Positions 40,660-50,476 of a stretch of DNA of 64,000 nucleotides are shown one piece after another. This stretch comes from Vibrio mexicanus. Lineage in GTDB: Bacteria > Pseudomonadota > Gammaproteobacteria > Enterobacterales > Vibrionaceae. A program made the translations under genes and the position numbers. Each line of letters begins with the position of its first letter. The stretch's first letter is position 1. Location of the stretch: contig NZ_JYJP01000133.1 in assembly GCF_001012815.1 (NCBI RefSeq), forward strand, positions 1 through 64,000. Direction: 5' to 3'. A model generated the notes under the pieces. That model did no database searches. It was not told where the DNA came from and saw only the letters and a list, made by a program, of their open reading frames with translations.

Positions 40660-42048
40660 ATGCCGCAGTCAGACATACCTAGTGAGCAAATCGTATGGGA
40701 TCAGGCGATCCTAGATAAGTACAACTATTCTGGGCCACGTTACACGTCTTACCCAACTGCACTAGAGTTTCATGAAGCGTTCACCATCGCTGATTATGAT
40801 ATGGCGTGTACGCAGTATGAAGAGCGTCCGTTGTCGCTGTATGTCCATATCCCATTTTGTCATAAGCTTTGCTACTACTGTGGTTGTAATAAAGTCATCA
40901 CTCGCCATGCTCACAAAGCGGATGAATACCTCGATGTGATTGAGCATGAAATTCGCCAACGTGCGTCTCTACTGCAAGGTCGTCGAGTGACGCAGCTGCA
41001 TTTTGGTGGTGGTACACCAACGTTTTTAAGCGAGCGCCAAATCAGTCGCTTAATGGCGATTTTACGTGGTGAATTTCAGTTTGAAGTCGATGCCGAAATC
41101 AGTATCGAAGTCGATCCGCGTGAAATCGAATTGGACATGCTGGATCACCTACGCAGTGAAGGCTTTAACCGTCTAAGTATCGGTGTTCAAGATTTCAATA
41201 AAGAAGTGCAGAAGCTGGTTAACCGTGAGCAAGACGAAGATTTCATTATCGCGATGGTTAAGCGTGCCAAAGACTTAGGTTTCCGCTCGACTAACCTTGA
41301 TCTGATTTACGGCCTGCCAAAGCAAACCAAAGACTCATTTGCGAATACACTTTCTCAAGTGCTAGAGATGCAGCCTGGTCGTTTGTCTGTGTTTAACTAC
41401 GCTCACATGCCGCAGCTGTTTGCCGCGCAGCGTAAGATTAAAGATGAAGATCTGCCTGAGCCACAAGAGAAGATGGCGATTTTGCAAGACACCATAGCAA
41501 CCCTAACGGGCGCGGGTTACCAGTTTATCGGCATGGACCACTTTGCACAGCCAGATGATGAGTTGGCTGTGGCGCAGCGCGAAGGCGTGCTTCATCGTAA
41601 TTTCCAAGGTTACACCACTCAAGGAGAATGTGACTTGGTGGGTTTCGGTGTCTCTGCTATCTCAATGATTGGCGATGCTTACGCGCAAAACCAGAAAGAG
41701 TTGAAGAAGTACTACGCGCAAGTGAATGAAGAGCGTCATGCACTATGGCGGGGCGTTGCTCTCGATAGTGATGACTTACTTCGCCGTGAAGTGATTAAGC
41801 AACTGATCTGTAACTTTAAACTTGATAAGACAATGATTGAGTCAGAGTTTAAAGTGACGTTTAATCACTACTTCAAAGAAGATTTAGAGCTTCTACAAAC
41901 CTTCATTAACGATGACTTAGTGGAAGTGGATGACAAAGAGATCCGCGTGACGTTACGTGGCCGTCTGTTGATTCGTAACATCTGTATGTGCTTCGATAAG
42001 TATCTACGTGATAAGGCGAGGCAGCAGCAGTTCTCTCGCGTTATATAG
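40660..42048 (+). CDS. hemN: Oxygen-independent coproporphyrinogen III oxidase HemN
   Basis: A 462-residue radical-SAM enzyme that turns coproporphyrinogen III into protoporphyrinogen IX without oxygen. The CX3CX2C cluster motif is in PFCHKLCYYCGCNK near residue 67. The conserved HFGGGTPTFL, EVDPREIE, LSIGVQDF, LDLIYGLPKQT and the C-terminal LRGRLLIRNICMCFD are all seen. The length fits E. coli (457). A terminator follows at 42078. Confidence 0.96.
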   Translation: MPQSDIPSEQIVWDQAILDKYNYSGPRYTSYPTALEFHEAFTIADYDMACTQYEERPLSLYVHIPFCHKLCYYCGCNKVITRHAHKADEYLDVIEHEIRQRASLLQGRRVTQLHFGGGTPTFLSERQISRLMAILRGEFQFEVDAEISIEVDPREIELDMLDHLRSEGFNRLSIGVQDFNKEVQKLVNREQDEDFIIAMVKRAKDLGFRSTNLDLIYGLPKQTKDSFANTLSQVLEMQPGRLSVFNYAHMPQLFAAQRKIKDEDLPEPQEKMAILQDTIATLTGAGYQFIGMDHFAQPDDELAVAQREGVLHRNFQGYTTQGECDLVGFGVSAISMIGDAYAQNQKELKKYYAQVNEERHALWRGVALDSDDLLRREVIKQLICNFKLDKTMIESEFKVTFNHYFKEDLELLQTFINDDLVEVDDKEIRVTLRGRLLIRNICMCFDKYLRDKARQQQFSRVI

Positions 42049-42077
42049 ATTTTCTTAGTACCAAAGCGACAAATTAG

Positions 42078-42114
42078 AAAAGCCACCGTTTTACCTAAAT
42101 CGGTGGCTTTTTTT
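42078..42114. terminator. Bidirectional terminator between hemN and ilvY
   Basis: AAAAGCCACCG/CGGTGGCTTTT stem with a 12-base loop and T runs on both strands. Confidence 0.85.
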
Positions 42115-42144
42115 GTATCTGAACCTCTCTACGATGCGATATGT

Positions 42145-43035
42145 TTATGGCGCGATGTAAGTATCGCACGCCATATCCCATAAGGCTTTGACCAGTGGGT
42201 TGTCCAACTGGGAACGCTTGCAACAGACCCCAAGCTTGAACGGCTTTATTGAAGCGACTTTGAGGCGTTGAATCTTCTCTTTCACTGGGCTGTTGTTGAT
42301 CACCACGTCGGGCGCAATGCCTACGCCACAACCTAACGCCACCATACTCACAATTGCTTCATGACCGGAAACTTGGGCGTAAATAGTGGGTTTAATCTTC
42401 ATGGTCTTAAACCACACATTGGCGCGCTCTCGAGCCGTTCCCGATTCGGGTACGATGAAAGGGATGGATGACCAATCCGGTTTGTCTTTCTGCAGCTCAT
42501 CGGCAAAGTTACTCACGCCAATTGGCGCAATGACCGACAGTGGAATTTCACTGATGGTTTCAAACTCAATGCGAGCGGGGAGCTGCTCTGGTTGGGCAGA
42601 AATGGCAATATCGACATCGTCGGCAAGCACTTTACCTATCGCTTGGGCAGGGTCGCCAGTTGAGATCTTAAACTCAATCAAAGGGTGCTGAATTCGGAAG
42701 TCAGACAGCAAGTCGGGCAGGTGGCTATAGCTTGCGGTTACTGAACAGAACAGGCGAATCTCACCTTTCAACTCTTGCTCATTGCCATCGATCTGGGCGT
42801 TGTACTGTTGCCACTCAGACAGGATACGCAATGCGACAGGAAGCAGCTTTTTACCTGCAGGTGTGAGCTCCACACTGCGGTTATCACGTAAGAACAGACT
42901 TTGCCCAGTTTCATCCTCCAGTTTTTGGATCTGCCGGCTCAGTGCCGAAGGGCTAATATGCATCGCCGAAGCAGTTTTACTGAAGTTCTTACTATCACAC
43001 AGATGAATGAACATCTGCAGGTGTTTAATATTCAT
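42145..43035 (-). CDS. ilvY: LysR-family activator of ilvC, IlvY
   Basis: A 296-residue LysR regulator divergent from ilvC, the classic ilvY-ilvC arrangement. The helix-turn-helix is NFSKTASAMHISPSALSRQIQKLEDE (about 15-42), followed by ELTPAGKKLLP and an effector domain. In E. coli IlvY senses acetolactate and activates ilvC. The 140 bases between the genes contain an inverted repeat (43053-43067) suitable for its binding. Confidence 0.92.
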   Translation of the reverse strand: MNIKHLQMFIHLCDSKNFSKTASAMHISPSALSRQIQKLEDETGQSLFLRDNRSVELTPAGKKLLPVALRILSEWQQYNAQIDGNEQELKGEIRLFCSVTASYSHLPDLLSDFRIQHPLIEFKISTGDPAQAIGKVLADDVDIAISAQPEQLPARIEFETISEIPLSVIAPIGVSNFADELQKDKPDWSSIPFIVPESGTARERANVWFKTMKIKPTIYAQVSGHEAIVSMVALGCGVGIAPDVVINNSPVKEKIQRLKVASIKPFKLGVCCKRSQLDNPLVKALWDMACDTYIAP

Positions 43036-43052
43036 AAATCGATCATCTTACG

Positions 43053-43067
43053 TTGCATAAATTGCAA
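43053..43067. promoter_or_regulatory. Likely IlvY operator
   Basis: TTGCATAAATTGCAA is an inverted repeat (TTGCA/TGCAA, 5-base spacer) fitting the LysR T-N11-A rule. It lies 18 bases from the ilvY start, between ilvY and ilvC. A second, imperfect repeat, TGTGAATATATCACT, is at 43076-43090 and could be the other half of the control region. Confidence 0.5.
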
Positions 43068-43177
43068 TAACTAATTGTGAATATATCACTTTAAGCAACG
43101 ACTTGTCTGTTTTAGTATGAACTCATTCGGTACGAAGAGACCGACCTACATGGAACAATTTCAAAGGAGCGCCCGAT

Positions 43178-44662
43178 ATGGCTAACTATTTCAATACCCT
43201 AAACCTACGTGAGCAATTAGACCAACTTGGTCGTTGTCGTTTTATGGACCGCGAAGAGTTCGCAACAGAAGCGGATTACCTAAAAGGTAAGAAGGTCGTA
43301 ATCGTAGGTTGTGGTGCTCAAGGCCTTAACCAAGGTCTAAACATGCGTGATTCAGGCCTAGACGTGGCTTACGCTCTACGCCAAGCAGCGATCGACGAGC
43401 AGCGTCAATCGTTCAAAAACGCAAAAGACAACGGTTTTGAAGTAGATAGCTACGAGAAGCTAATCCCACAAGCAGACCTCGTTATTAACCTTACTCCAGA
43501 CAAGCAGCACACTAACGTTGTTGAAACGGTAATGCCGTTAATGAAAGAAGGCGCAGCACTAGGTTACTCACACGGCTTCAACGTTGTTGAAGAAGGTATG
43601 CAAATCCGTAAAGACCTAACGGTTGTTATGGTTGCACCTAAGTGTCCAGGTACAGAAGTACGTGAAGAGTACAAGCGTGGCTTCGGCGTTCCAACACTAA
43701 TCGCTGTTCACCCAGAGAACGATCCAAAAGGTGAAGGTTGGGATATCGCGAAAGCATGGGCTGCAGGTACAGGTGGTCACCGCGCGGGTTGCCTAGAGTC
43801 TTCATTCGTTGCGGAAGTTAAATCTGACCTAATGGGTGAGCAAACTATCCTATGTGGCATGCTACAAGCAGGTTCTATCGTTTCTTACGAGAAGATGGTT
43901 GCTGAAGGTATCGACCCAAGCTACGCAGGTAAACTTCTACAATACGGTTGGGAAACCATCACAGAAGCACTGAAATTCGGTGGCATCACGCACATGATGG
44001 ACCGTCTATCTAACCCAGCTAAAGTTAAAGCTTTCGAGCTTTCAGAAGAGCTAAAAGAGCTAATGCGTCCGCTATACAACAAGCACATGGATGACATCAT
44101 CACAGGTGAGTTCTCAAGCACTATGATGGCAGACTGGGCTAACGACGACGCAAACCTACTAGGCTGGCGTGAAGAGACAGGTGAAACTGCATTCGAAAAC
44201 TACCCAGCTGGCGACATCGAAATTGCAGAGCAAGAGTACTTCGATAACGGTATCCTTCTAGTGGCAATGGTTCGTGCAGGTGTTGAGCTAGCATTCGAAG
44301 CAATGACAGCATCAGGCATCATCGACGAGTCAGCGTACTACGAGTCACTACACGAGCTTCCACTAATCGCAAACACGGTTGCACGTAAGCGTCTATACGA
44401 AATGAACGTAGTAATCTCAGACACAGCAGAATACGGTAACTACCTATTCGCTAACGTAGCAACTCCGCTACTACGTGAGAAGTTCATGCCTTCAGTATCA
44501 ACTGACGTTATCGGTAAAGGTCTAGGCGAAACGTCTAACCAAGTAGACAACGCAACGCTAATCGCTGTAAACGATGCAATCCGTAACCATCCAGTTGAGT
44601 ACATCGGTGAAGAGCTACGTGGTTATATGACAGATATGAAGAACATCGCGGTAGGCGGCTAA
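43178..44662 (+). CDS. ilvC: Ketol-acid reductoisomerase IlvC, class II
   Basis: A 494-residue NADPH enzyme that isomerises and reduces acetolactate in isoleucine and valine synthesis. The NADP site is [22 protein letters not shown]; the duplicated C-terminal domain marks the long class II form of enterics and vibrios (491 in E. coli). The conserved [17 protein letters not shown] and EAYYE-like metal region are present. AAAGGAG is 8 bases before the ATG. Codon use is strongly biased, as in highly expressed genes. It is controlled by IlvY. Confidence 0.97.
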   Translation: MANYFNTLNLREQLDQLGRCRFMDREEFATEADYLKGKKVVIVGCGAQGLNQGLNMRDSGLDVAYALRQAAIDEQRQSFKNAKDNGFEVDSYEKLIPQADLVINLTPDKQHTNVVETVMPLMKEGAALGYSHGFNVVEEGMQIRKDLTVVMVAPKCPGTEVREEYKRGFGVPTLIAVHPENDPKGEGWDIAKAWAAGTGGHRAGCLESSFVAEVKSDLMGEQTILCGMLQAGSIVSYEKMVAEGIDPSYAGKLLQYGWETITEALKFGGITHMMDRLSNPAKVKAFELSEELKELMRPLYNKHMDDIITGEFSSTMMADWANDDANLLGWREETGETAFENYPAGDIEIAEQEYFDNGILLVAMVRAGVELAFEAMTASGIIDESAYYESLHELPLIANTVARKRLYEMNVVISDTAEYGNYLFANVATPLLREKFMPSVSTDVIGKGLGETSNQVDNATLIAVNDAIRNHPVEYIGEELRGYMTDMKNIAVGG

Positions 44663-44671
44663 TTACTTGCC

Positions 44672-44749
44672 TTAAGGCTTCATTTCGGTGTCGAAGGTGC
44701 TCATTTACTATCGTAAACTCCGCGCCTTCTTCTAGAAATGAAACCTTAA
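44672..44749. repeat. ERIC-like palindromic repeat after ilvC
   Basis: A 78-bp near-palindrome in three nested stems: TTAAGGCTTCATTTC/GAAATGAAACCTTAA (14 of 15 pairs), GAAGGTGC/GCGCCTTC, and TTTAC/GTAAA around TATC. The reverse-strand core GGAGTTTACGATAGTAAATG resembles the ERIC core GGAGCTTACATAAGTAAGTG. It is intergenic and would form a long hairpin at the ilvC mRNA end. The remaining bases to 44836 hold only short hairpins. Confidence 0.6.
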
Positions 44750-44836
44750 TTCTGCGTAATTCGCTAACCTCAAGAATAGGTTAGTGAGAACCCCAGACAG
44801 ATGGGGTCAACAATACAAAAAAACACAACATTAATG

Positions 44837-44870
44837 AAAAGGCTTGGTCGCCGTTGACCAAGCCTTTTTT
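44837..44870 (+). terminator. Terminator after ilvC
   Basis: AAAAGGCTTGGTC/GACCAAGCCTTTT stem with a 6-base loop and a T run. Confidence 0.87.
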
Positions 44871-44901
44871 ATTTGTGTCGCGTTGTATCCAACAGGTATG
44901 A

Positions 44902-44929
44902 AAAAGCCGATGCAACTGCATCGGCTTTT
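44902..44929 (-). terminator. Terminator after ubiK
   Basis: AAAAGCCGATGC/GCATCGGCTTTT stem; on the minus strand it follows ubiK and ends in a T run. Confidence 0.75.
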
Positions 44930-44966
44930 GAGTGTTACTTTGCTTCGAAAGCGTTGGCTTTATTTA

Positions 44967-45227
44967 TCAGCTAACTTTCTTATCAACCAACTTGGCTTCA
45001 AGGTCCGCTAGCTTCTGTTCCATTTCTGTTAGCTTTTGGCGCGTGCGAAGTAGAACTTGAGTTTGTACATCAAACTCTTCGCGGCTTACCACGTCTAGCT
45101 TGTTCAGTTGGCCTTGGATAACTTGGCGAACCTTCTGGTCTACATCTGCACCTAGCTCTTTGACAGGAGCAGGCATAGAGTCGTGAATTTGTTTAGCAAT
45201 TTGCTCTAGTTTCTTTGGATCAAACAT
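44967..45227 (-). CDS. ubiK: Ubiquinone biosynthesis accessory factor UbiK
   Basis: An 86-residue protein of the BMFP/YqiC family: [19 protein letters not shown] at the start, an amphipathic region, then the coiled coil [32 protein letters not shown]. UbiK forms a trimer with UbiJ (gene at 25998) and supports the Ubi complex near the membrane. It is a single gene, convergent with ilvC. Confidence 0.92.
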   Translation of the reverse strand: MFDPKKLEQIAKQIHDSMPAPVKELGADVDQKVRQVIQGQLNKLDVVSREEFDVQTQVLLRTRQKLTEMEQKLADLEAKLVDKKVS

Positions 45228-45333
45228 GTGGGCATAAACTCCTATTGTGTTAGCGCTATTCTATGAGAAGCTGCCGATAATGTCGCCTACTAATCGACAA
45301 CTTACCGTGCGGGCTCAAATCTATGCTCAAATA

Positions 45334-45357
45334 AAAAGGCCACCGAAGTGACCTTTT
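45334..45357 (-). terminator. Terminator of the vexA-vexB operon
   Basis: On the minus strand AAGGTCAC/GTGGCCTT with a TTCG loop and five T, 40 bases after the vexB stop. Confidence 0.8.
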
Positions 45358-45396
45358 CTCATTATTTTGCTGAGTCGTTCAATGTAGCGTTATACG

Positions 45397-48300
45397 TTAC
45401 TTGTTCTCAGCGAGTTCACGATGTGCCGCTTTCGCTTCATCCACACGCGCAAGTTTCTCTAAGTCCTTGTCTTCGACAAACACAGGCAGAGGCTTGTGTT
45501 TTTCAGCAAGGTAGCTGTAGATAACCGGCAGTACGAATAGCGTAAACAGAGTACCAATCGCAAGACCAGCAACGATAACAATACCGATACTAAAGCGCTG
45601 AGCAGCACCGGCACCGGTGGCGTACATCAGTGGGATAAGACCCGCGATCATCGCTGCCGTTGTCATCAGGATAGGACGAAGACGCACTTTCGCCGCTTCC
45701 ATTACCGCATCCATCTTGTTTAGTTTGTTGTGTAGCTGCTCTTCTTTGGCGACTTCACAGATCAAGATACCGTGCTTGGTGATAAGACCAACCAGAGTGA
45801 TCAGACCGACCTGAGAGTAGATATTCATGGTCGCTGCACCCCATGCAAGCGCAATCAAGGCGCCACAAATCGCCAGTGGCACAGACACCATGATAACCAG
45901 CGGGTCTTTAAGTGATTCAAATTGAATCGCGAGTACCAAGAAGATGATCGCCAGCGCCAAACCAAATGTTGCGTACAGCGCGCTACCTTCCGTTACGTAC
46001 TGACGAGCTTCACCCATGTAGTCATGGTTGTAGCCACTTGGTAGTTTTTCGGCAGCAATGTCTTCAAACCAAGCAATGGCATCACCCATCGCTGAACCTG
46101 GCGCAGGTACCGCGCCTACGGTTGCTGAGTTTAGCTGGTTGAAGTGAGGTAGTGAGCGTGGCTCTGCAACAACATCAATGGTGATCAAGCTACCTAGTGG
46201 CACTGCAGCACCGTCCGCGGCACGTACGTAGTAGTTGTTCATCGACTCTGGGTTGAGACGCCATTTACGCTCTACCTGCGGAATCACTTCGTACGAGCGA
46301 CCATTCAGGTCGATACGGTTCACGTAACCGTCTGCCATCATAGTACTTAGCGTTAAACCAATGTCTTGCATGGTCACGCCGTAGGCACCCGCTTTGTCTT
46401 TGTCGATCTTGATTTTCATCGTTGCCGAATCGTAGTTCAGATCAAGATCAGAGTAGACAAACATTGGTGAGGCATTCACCTCTGTTAGCACTTCGCTAGC
46501 AATAGTGAATAGGCTCTCAAACGCATTTGGTGTGGTAATAACGAACTGAATCGGTAGGCCAGAACCTGCACCTGGTAGCTCTGGCATCTGGAATGCCGTT
46601 ACTGCCATACCTGGTACATCAGAGACTAAGTTACCCACACGGTTTGCCACTTCTGCTTGAGAGGCTTCACGCTCACTCCAAGGCACCATAGAAGCGATAC
46701 CAAATGCTTGGTTCGAGTTAGGCACACCCGTAAACACCTGAGCGAAGGCCACTTCTGGCTGATCCGATAGGATATTGTTTACATCGTTCATGGTGTTTTG
46801 CATAAAGTCTAGGTTTGCGTTTGATGGCGCAGTACCCATTAGCATGATTACCCCTTTATCCTCGGAAGGTGCAAGTTCACTTGGGATGAACTTGAATAGG
46901 TAGGTAAGCTAGCAAATACAATCACGGCGAACGCTAGAATCACAGGGCGATGTTGCATTACCGCTTTAAGCATTGCTGCGTAGCGATTGGTCATGCGATC
47001 TAAGAAGTGATGAACCGTTTTCTCAAACTTGTTCGGTGCTTCGTTCGCTTTCAGCATCTTCGAACACATCATTGGCGATAGCGTTAATGCCACGATACCC
47101 GATACAAATACCGCACCCGCAAGGGTTAAGGCGAACTCTTTAAATAGTGAGCCCGTAATACCACTCATTAGCGCAATTGGCGCGTAAACTGCACCTAGTG
47201 TCAGTGTCATCGAGATAACGGGTACTGCAATTTCACGCGTACCAATAATGGCTGCGCGGAATGGCGATTCACCAAGTTTGATGTGACGGTCGACGTTCTC
47301 AAGTACAACGATAGCATCATCCACCACCAGACCGATGGCGAGTACCATTGCCAGTAGCGTCATCAAGTTCCAAGAGAAGCCCATTGCTTGCATTACCATC
47401 GCTACACCAATCAATGAGAGTGGGATAGTGACGATAGGGATGATTACCGCACGGAACGAACCAAGGAAGATGGTGATGACCACCAATACGATCACTGCCG
47501 CTTCCACAATCGTCTTGATTACTTCATTGATCGACTCGTTAATCGCAATTGTAGAGTCGTACATGATGTTCATGTCGATGTTACTTGGAAGGTTGGCTTC
47601 TAGTTGAGGTAGAAGCTCAAGCACGTCGCTGCGATGTTGATTGGGTTCGCACTTGGTGCCGCGTTAATTGCAGCAACAACAGCTTCTTCGCCGTTGGCAC
47701 TCGCACGATACACGTCGTGGCTCTTCTCAAGCGTCACTTTCGCGATATCGCTTAGGCGGGTAACGTCACCCTCATCAGAGCTGATAACCAGGTTCTTAAG
47801 CTCTTCAACGTTCGATACCTGAGTATCGGCACTGCCGTTGTAAAGCACGAACTCACCCACAGCCTGACCAGTCGCAGACTGATAGTTGTTGGCGTTAAGA
47901 ATGTTCATCACATCCACGGCCGTTAAGCGCAACGCGGCCATTTTGGCAGGGTCTAACCAAATACGCAGGGCGTATTTCATACCACCGTAGAGGTCAACCT
48001 TAGAGACACCGTTAACGGTAAACAGCTGTGGGTTGATTACACGTTCAAGGTAGTCAGTAATTTGGCTAGATGACAGCTCATCACTGGTGAAACCGATATA
48101 CAGAACCGCGGTTGTCGAACCGGTCGACATGGTTACCGTTGGATCTTCTGACTCTTTTGGAAGCTGCGAACGAACCGAGTTGGTTTTCGCCAGAATATCC
48201 GAAAGGGCCGCGTTCGGGTCGGTGTTGAGCTTCATATTGACCGTAATGGTGGACTGACCCAGTACCGACTGGGAGGTCATGTAGTCAATATTATCGGCTT

Positions 48301-48517
48301 GAGCAACCGCCTGTTCGAGAGGCTGGGTAATAAAGCCTTGAACTAGGTCGGCACTGGCGCCGTAGTAGCTGGTTGTGACAGTCACAACCGTATTCGTCAT
48401 TTCAGGGTATTCACGAACCTGCATTTTGAAGATGGCCTGCATACCAAGCAGGGCAATCAAAAAGCTGATCGATACCGCTAAAACTGGACGTTTAATGAAA
48501 ACATCAGTAAAGCGCAT
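45397..48517 (-). CDS. vexB: RND efflux pump inner-membrane transporter VexB-like (frame interrupted by two lost bases)
   Basis: The proton-driven pump of a tripartite multidrug exporter. Three reading frames make one gene: 47630-48517 (MRFTDVFIKRPVLAVSISFL), 46905-47627 (VLELLPQLEANLPSN, GLVVDDAIVVLENVDRH with the proton-relay Asp pair) and 45397-46900 (VIMLMGTAPSNAN, VGLITKHGILICEVAKE). One C lost at 47627 and one A at 46902 (plus strand) explain the breaks. The repaired protein is 1,040 residues with the usual 12 helices. The site beside ilvC-ubiK and the vexA and tetR neighbours match V. cholerae VexAB-VexR as I recall it (vmeAB in V. parahaemolyticus). Confidence 0.9.
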
Positions 48518-48528
48518 TACTTATCCCC

Positions 48529-49634
48529 TTACAGCATTGGTGTTTCAGCTGGTGGCGTTGTTGCATCGCTCTCTACCACACGAACTTTCGCATCATTACT
48601 TAAACGAACTTGGCCAGAAGTCACGATTCGGTCACCTGGGTTTACGCCTTCAAGAATGTGCGCGATCTCTTCGGTGCGTTCGCCCACTTTAACCACTTGC
48701 TGCTTAACGCGCGTTTCACCTTCAACTTCTGAAATCACGTAAACGTTGTCACCGTAAAGCGTAAAGGTGATCGCGGTTTGTGGCAGGGTTACTTGGTTTT
48801 CAAGCGTTGGTAGGATGATGTTAGCGCGAGCGAACATACCGCTTCGTAGCTGACCATCGCTGTTTGGAATATCTGCCTGAACTTGGATCAAACCACTTTG
48901 GATGCTAACGGCAGGTTCAATGGCTGAGATTGAGCCTTTGAAAGTGCGGTTTGGATACGCGTCGACGGAGATATCCACCGATTGGTTGATTTTGATGCGA
49001 GAGATGTCTGTTTGCGGCACCGTGAAGCGCAGGCGCATCACGCTGGTATCTTCTAAACGAACAATCTTAGTACCGGATTGTAGGTATTGGCCCAAGTATA
49101 CGTCGCGAATACCGACCACGCCTGAGAACGGTGCTTTGATTTCACGACGCCCAATAGAGGCTTTCAAGCTCTCGATATCGGCCGATAGAGAGAAGAAGTT
49201 TGCTTCTGCTTCGTCAAATGCTTCTTTAGAGATAGAACCTTTCTTGTAAAGACCTTGGTAGCGCTTAAACTTTGCTTCTGCAGCAGGCAGGCGAGCTTCA
49301 GCACTCTTAAGGTTGGCTTTTTCTACATTGGAGTCGAGTTGTACCAGAAGTTGGTCTTCTTCAACCTGTGCACCAGATTGAAATGCGATGCGTTCAATCA
49401 CGCCGCTAGTTTCATTGGCAATCGTGACACCTTGGTTAGGTTCGATAAAACCGATCGCTCGATCACCGGAACCCAATCGACCGCTTCAACATCAACAGCA
49501 GTCACTGGGAACTCAGGTTCTGGGCGATTCGCCAAGTATTCAGCGATTTTTTGTTGTTTGAATAAATTGAAACCTATCACGCTGCCGAACAGAAGTACGG
49601 CGATAAGTAACATAAAGAAAGTCCACTTTTTCAT
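48529..49634 (-). CDS. vexA: RND efflux periplasmic adaptor VexA-like (frame interrupted by one lost base)
   Basis: The membrane-fusion protein that joins the VexB pump to an outer-membrane channel. The N-terminal frame gives a membrane anchor (WTFFMLLIAVLLFGSVIGF) and VDVEAVDWVPVIE. The next frame gives AIGFIEPNQGVTIANETSG, a coiled-coil hairpin and the beta-barrel IKAPFSGVVGIRDVYLGQYL. Restoring one G at 49458 (GAG GCG ATC) yields 368 residues. There is no lipobox cysteine. It precedes vexB by 11 bases. vexR, 18 bases upstream, is probably in the same operon. Confidence 0.9.
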
Positions 49635-49652
49635 TCTGACTAGAACTCCAAA

Positions 49653-50234
49653 TTAGTGATTTATGATGGCGTCCCAACTGGCTTCCATTGCGGCACGTAA
49701 TGCCTCACCTTCCAGTTGATATAGACCCATTGACTGTTTTCGAGCAAGCACGACGCTGGTTTCAAAACTTAAGCCAGCCAGCACAGGGTTTTCGAGTGGC
49801 TTAAAAATGCCTTGCTCTTTGCCTTGTTCAAACAGCTCATTGATTTTAGAGAACATCTCTCGCTCAAGCTGCCTGTTTTCTGGGTTGTGGGCACACGGCA
49901 AAGAGTCGTATTGCACACGGCTACTTAAGGTTGTTGAGCTAGATGAAGCCAACGTCCAAATATTCATCCACATGGTGCAGTAACGTTCTTTCAAAGACAT
50001 GTCATCACGTAAACCCGCTTGCACACTACTGGCAATACGTTTGACAACATGCAAACGGACCTCATCAAGAAGATGTTCTTTGTCTTCGAAATAACGATAG
50101 ATGGTTCCTGCGGCAACCTTGGCTTCTTTAGCGACTTTCTGCATAGAAAGGCCTTGAAACCCAGATTCGGCGATCAGTTTTTCTGCAGCCTCTATAATTA
50201 AGGTGCGCTTATCATTGGATTTATCAGTTACCAT
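49653..50234 (-). CDS. vexR: TetR-family regulator VexR-like
   Basis: A 193-residue regulator with an N-terminal helix-turn-helix (GLSMQKVAKEAKVAAGTIYRYFEDKEHLLDEV, about 30-62) and a ligand domain. I chose ATG 50234 rather than 50267, because the latter start codon lies inside the 22-bp operator palindrome at 50247-50268. It lies just upstream of vexA-vexB on the same strand, so it likely represses or activates its own operon. V. cholerae VexR is known to activate vexRAB, so the direction of control here is open. Confidence 0.87.
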   Translation of the reverse strand: MVTDKSNDKRTLIIEAAEKLIAESGFQGLSMQKVAKEAKVAAGTIYRYFEDKEHLLDEVRLHVVKRIASSVQAGLRDDMSLKERYCTMWMNIWTLASSSSTTLSSRVQYDSLPCAHNPENRQLEREMFSKINELFEQGKEQGIFKPLENPVLAGLSFETSVVLARKQSMGLYQLEGEALRAAMEASWDAIINH

Positions 50235-50246
50235 GAATGCATAACA

Positions 50247-50268
50247 AATGAATGAACGTTCATTCATT
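50247..50268. promoter_or_regulatory. Operator palindrome of the vexR-vexA-vexB operon
   Basis: A perfect 22-bp palindrome with half-site AATGAATGAAC and its complement, centred on AACGTT, lies 13 bases upstream of the chosen vexR start. TGAATGAxxGTTCATTCA-type sites are typical TetR targets. Confidence 0.75.
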
Positions 50269-50476
50269 ATAAACCATAACTATGAATCCTATGCAACAAT
50301 GTTTTGCGAAACGTAAGAATTCTTTACATTGAGAATAATTGCTTAGAGGCAACTTTCTACTGAAATGAACTTCTATTGAAACGACTTACTTTAGAAACAA
50401 CTTACTTTAGAAACATAGCAATCTGATGAGGTCAGGATTATTATAGCCGCCAAGAAATGACCAGACTGAGATCCCC

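Noticed and set aside
43076-43090. TGTGAATATATCACT as a CRP site
   Set aside because: The spacing between half-sites is 5, not 6, and it lies where IlvY should bind.
46848-47630. Programmed frameshifting or split subunits in the RND pump
   Set aside because: No slippery sequence is present, and identical single-base losses occur in unrelated genes throughout the window.
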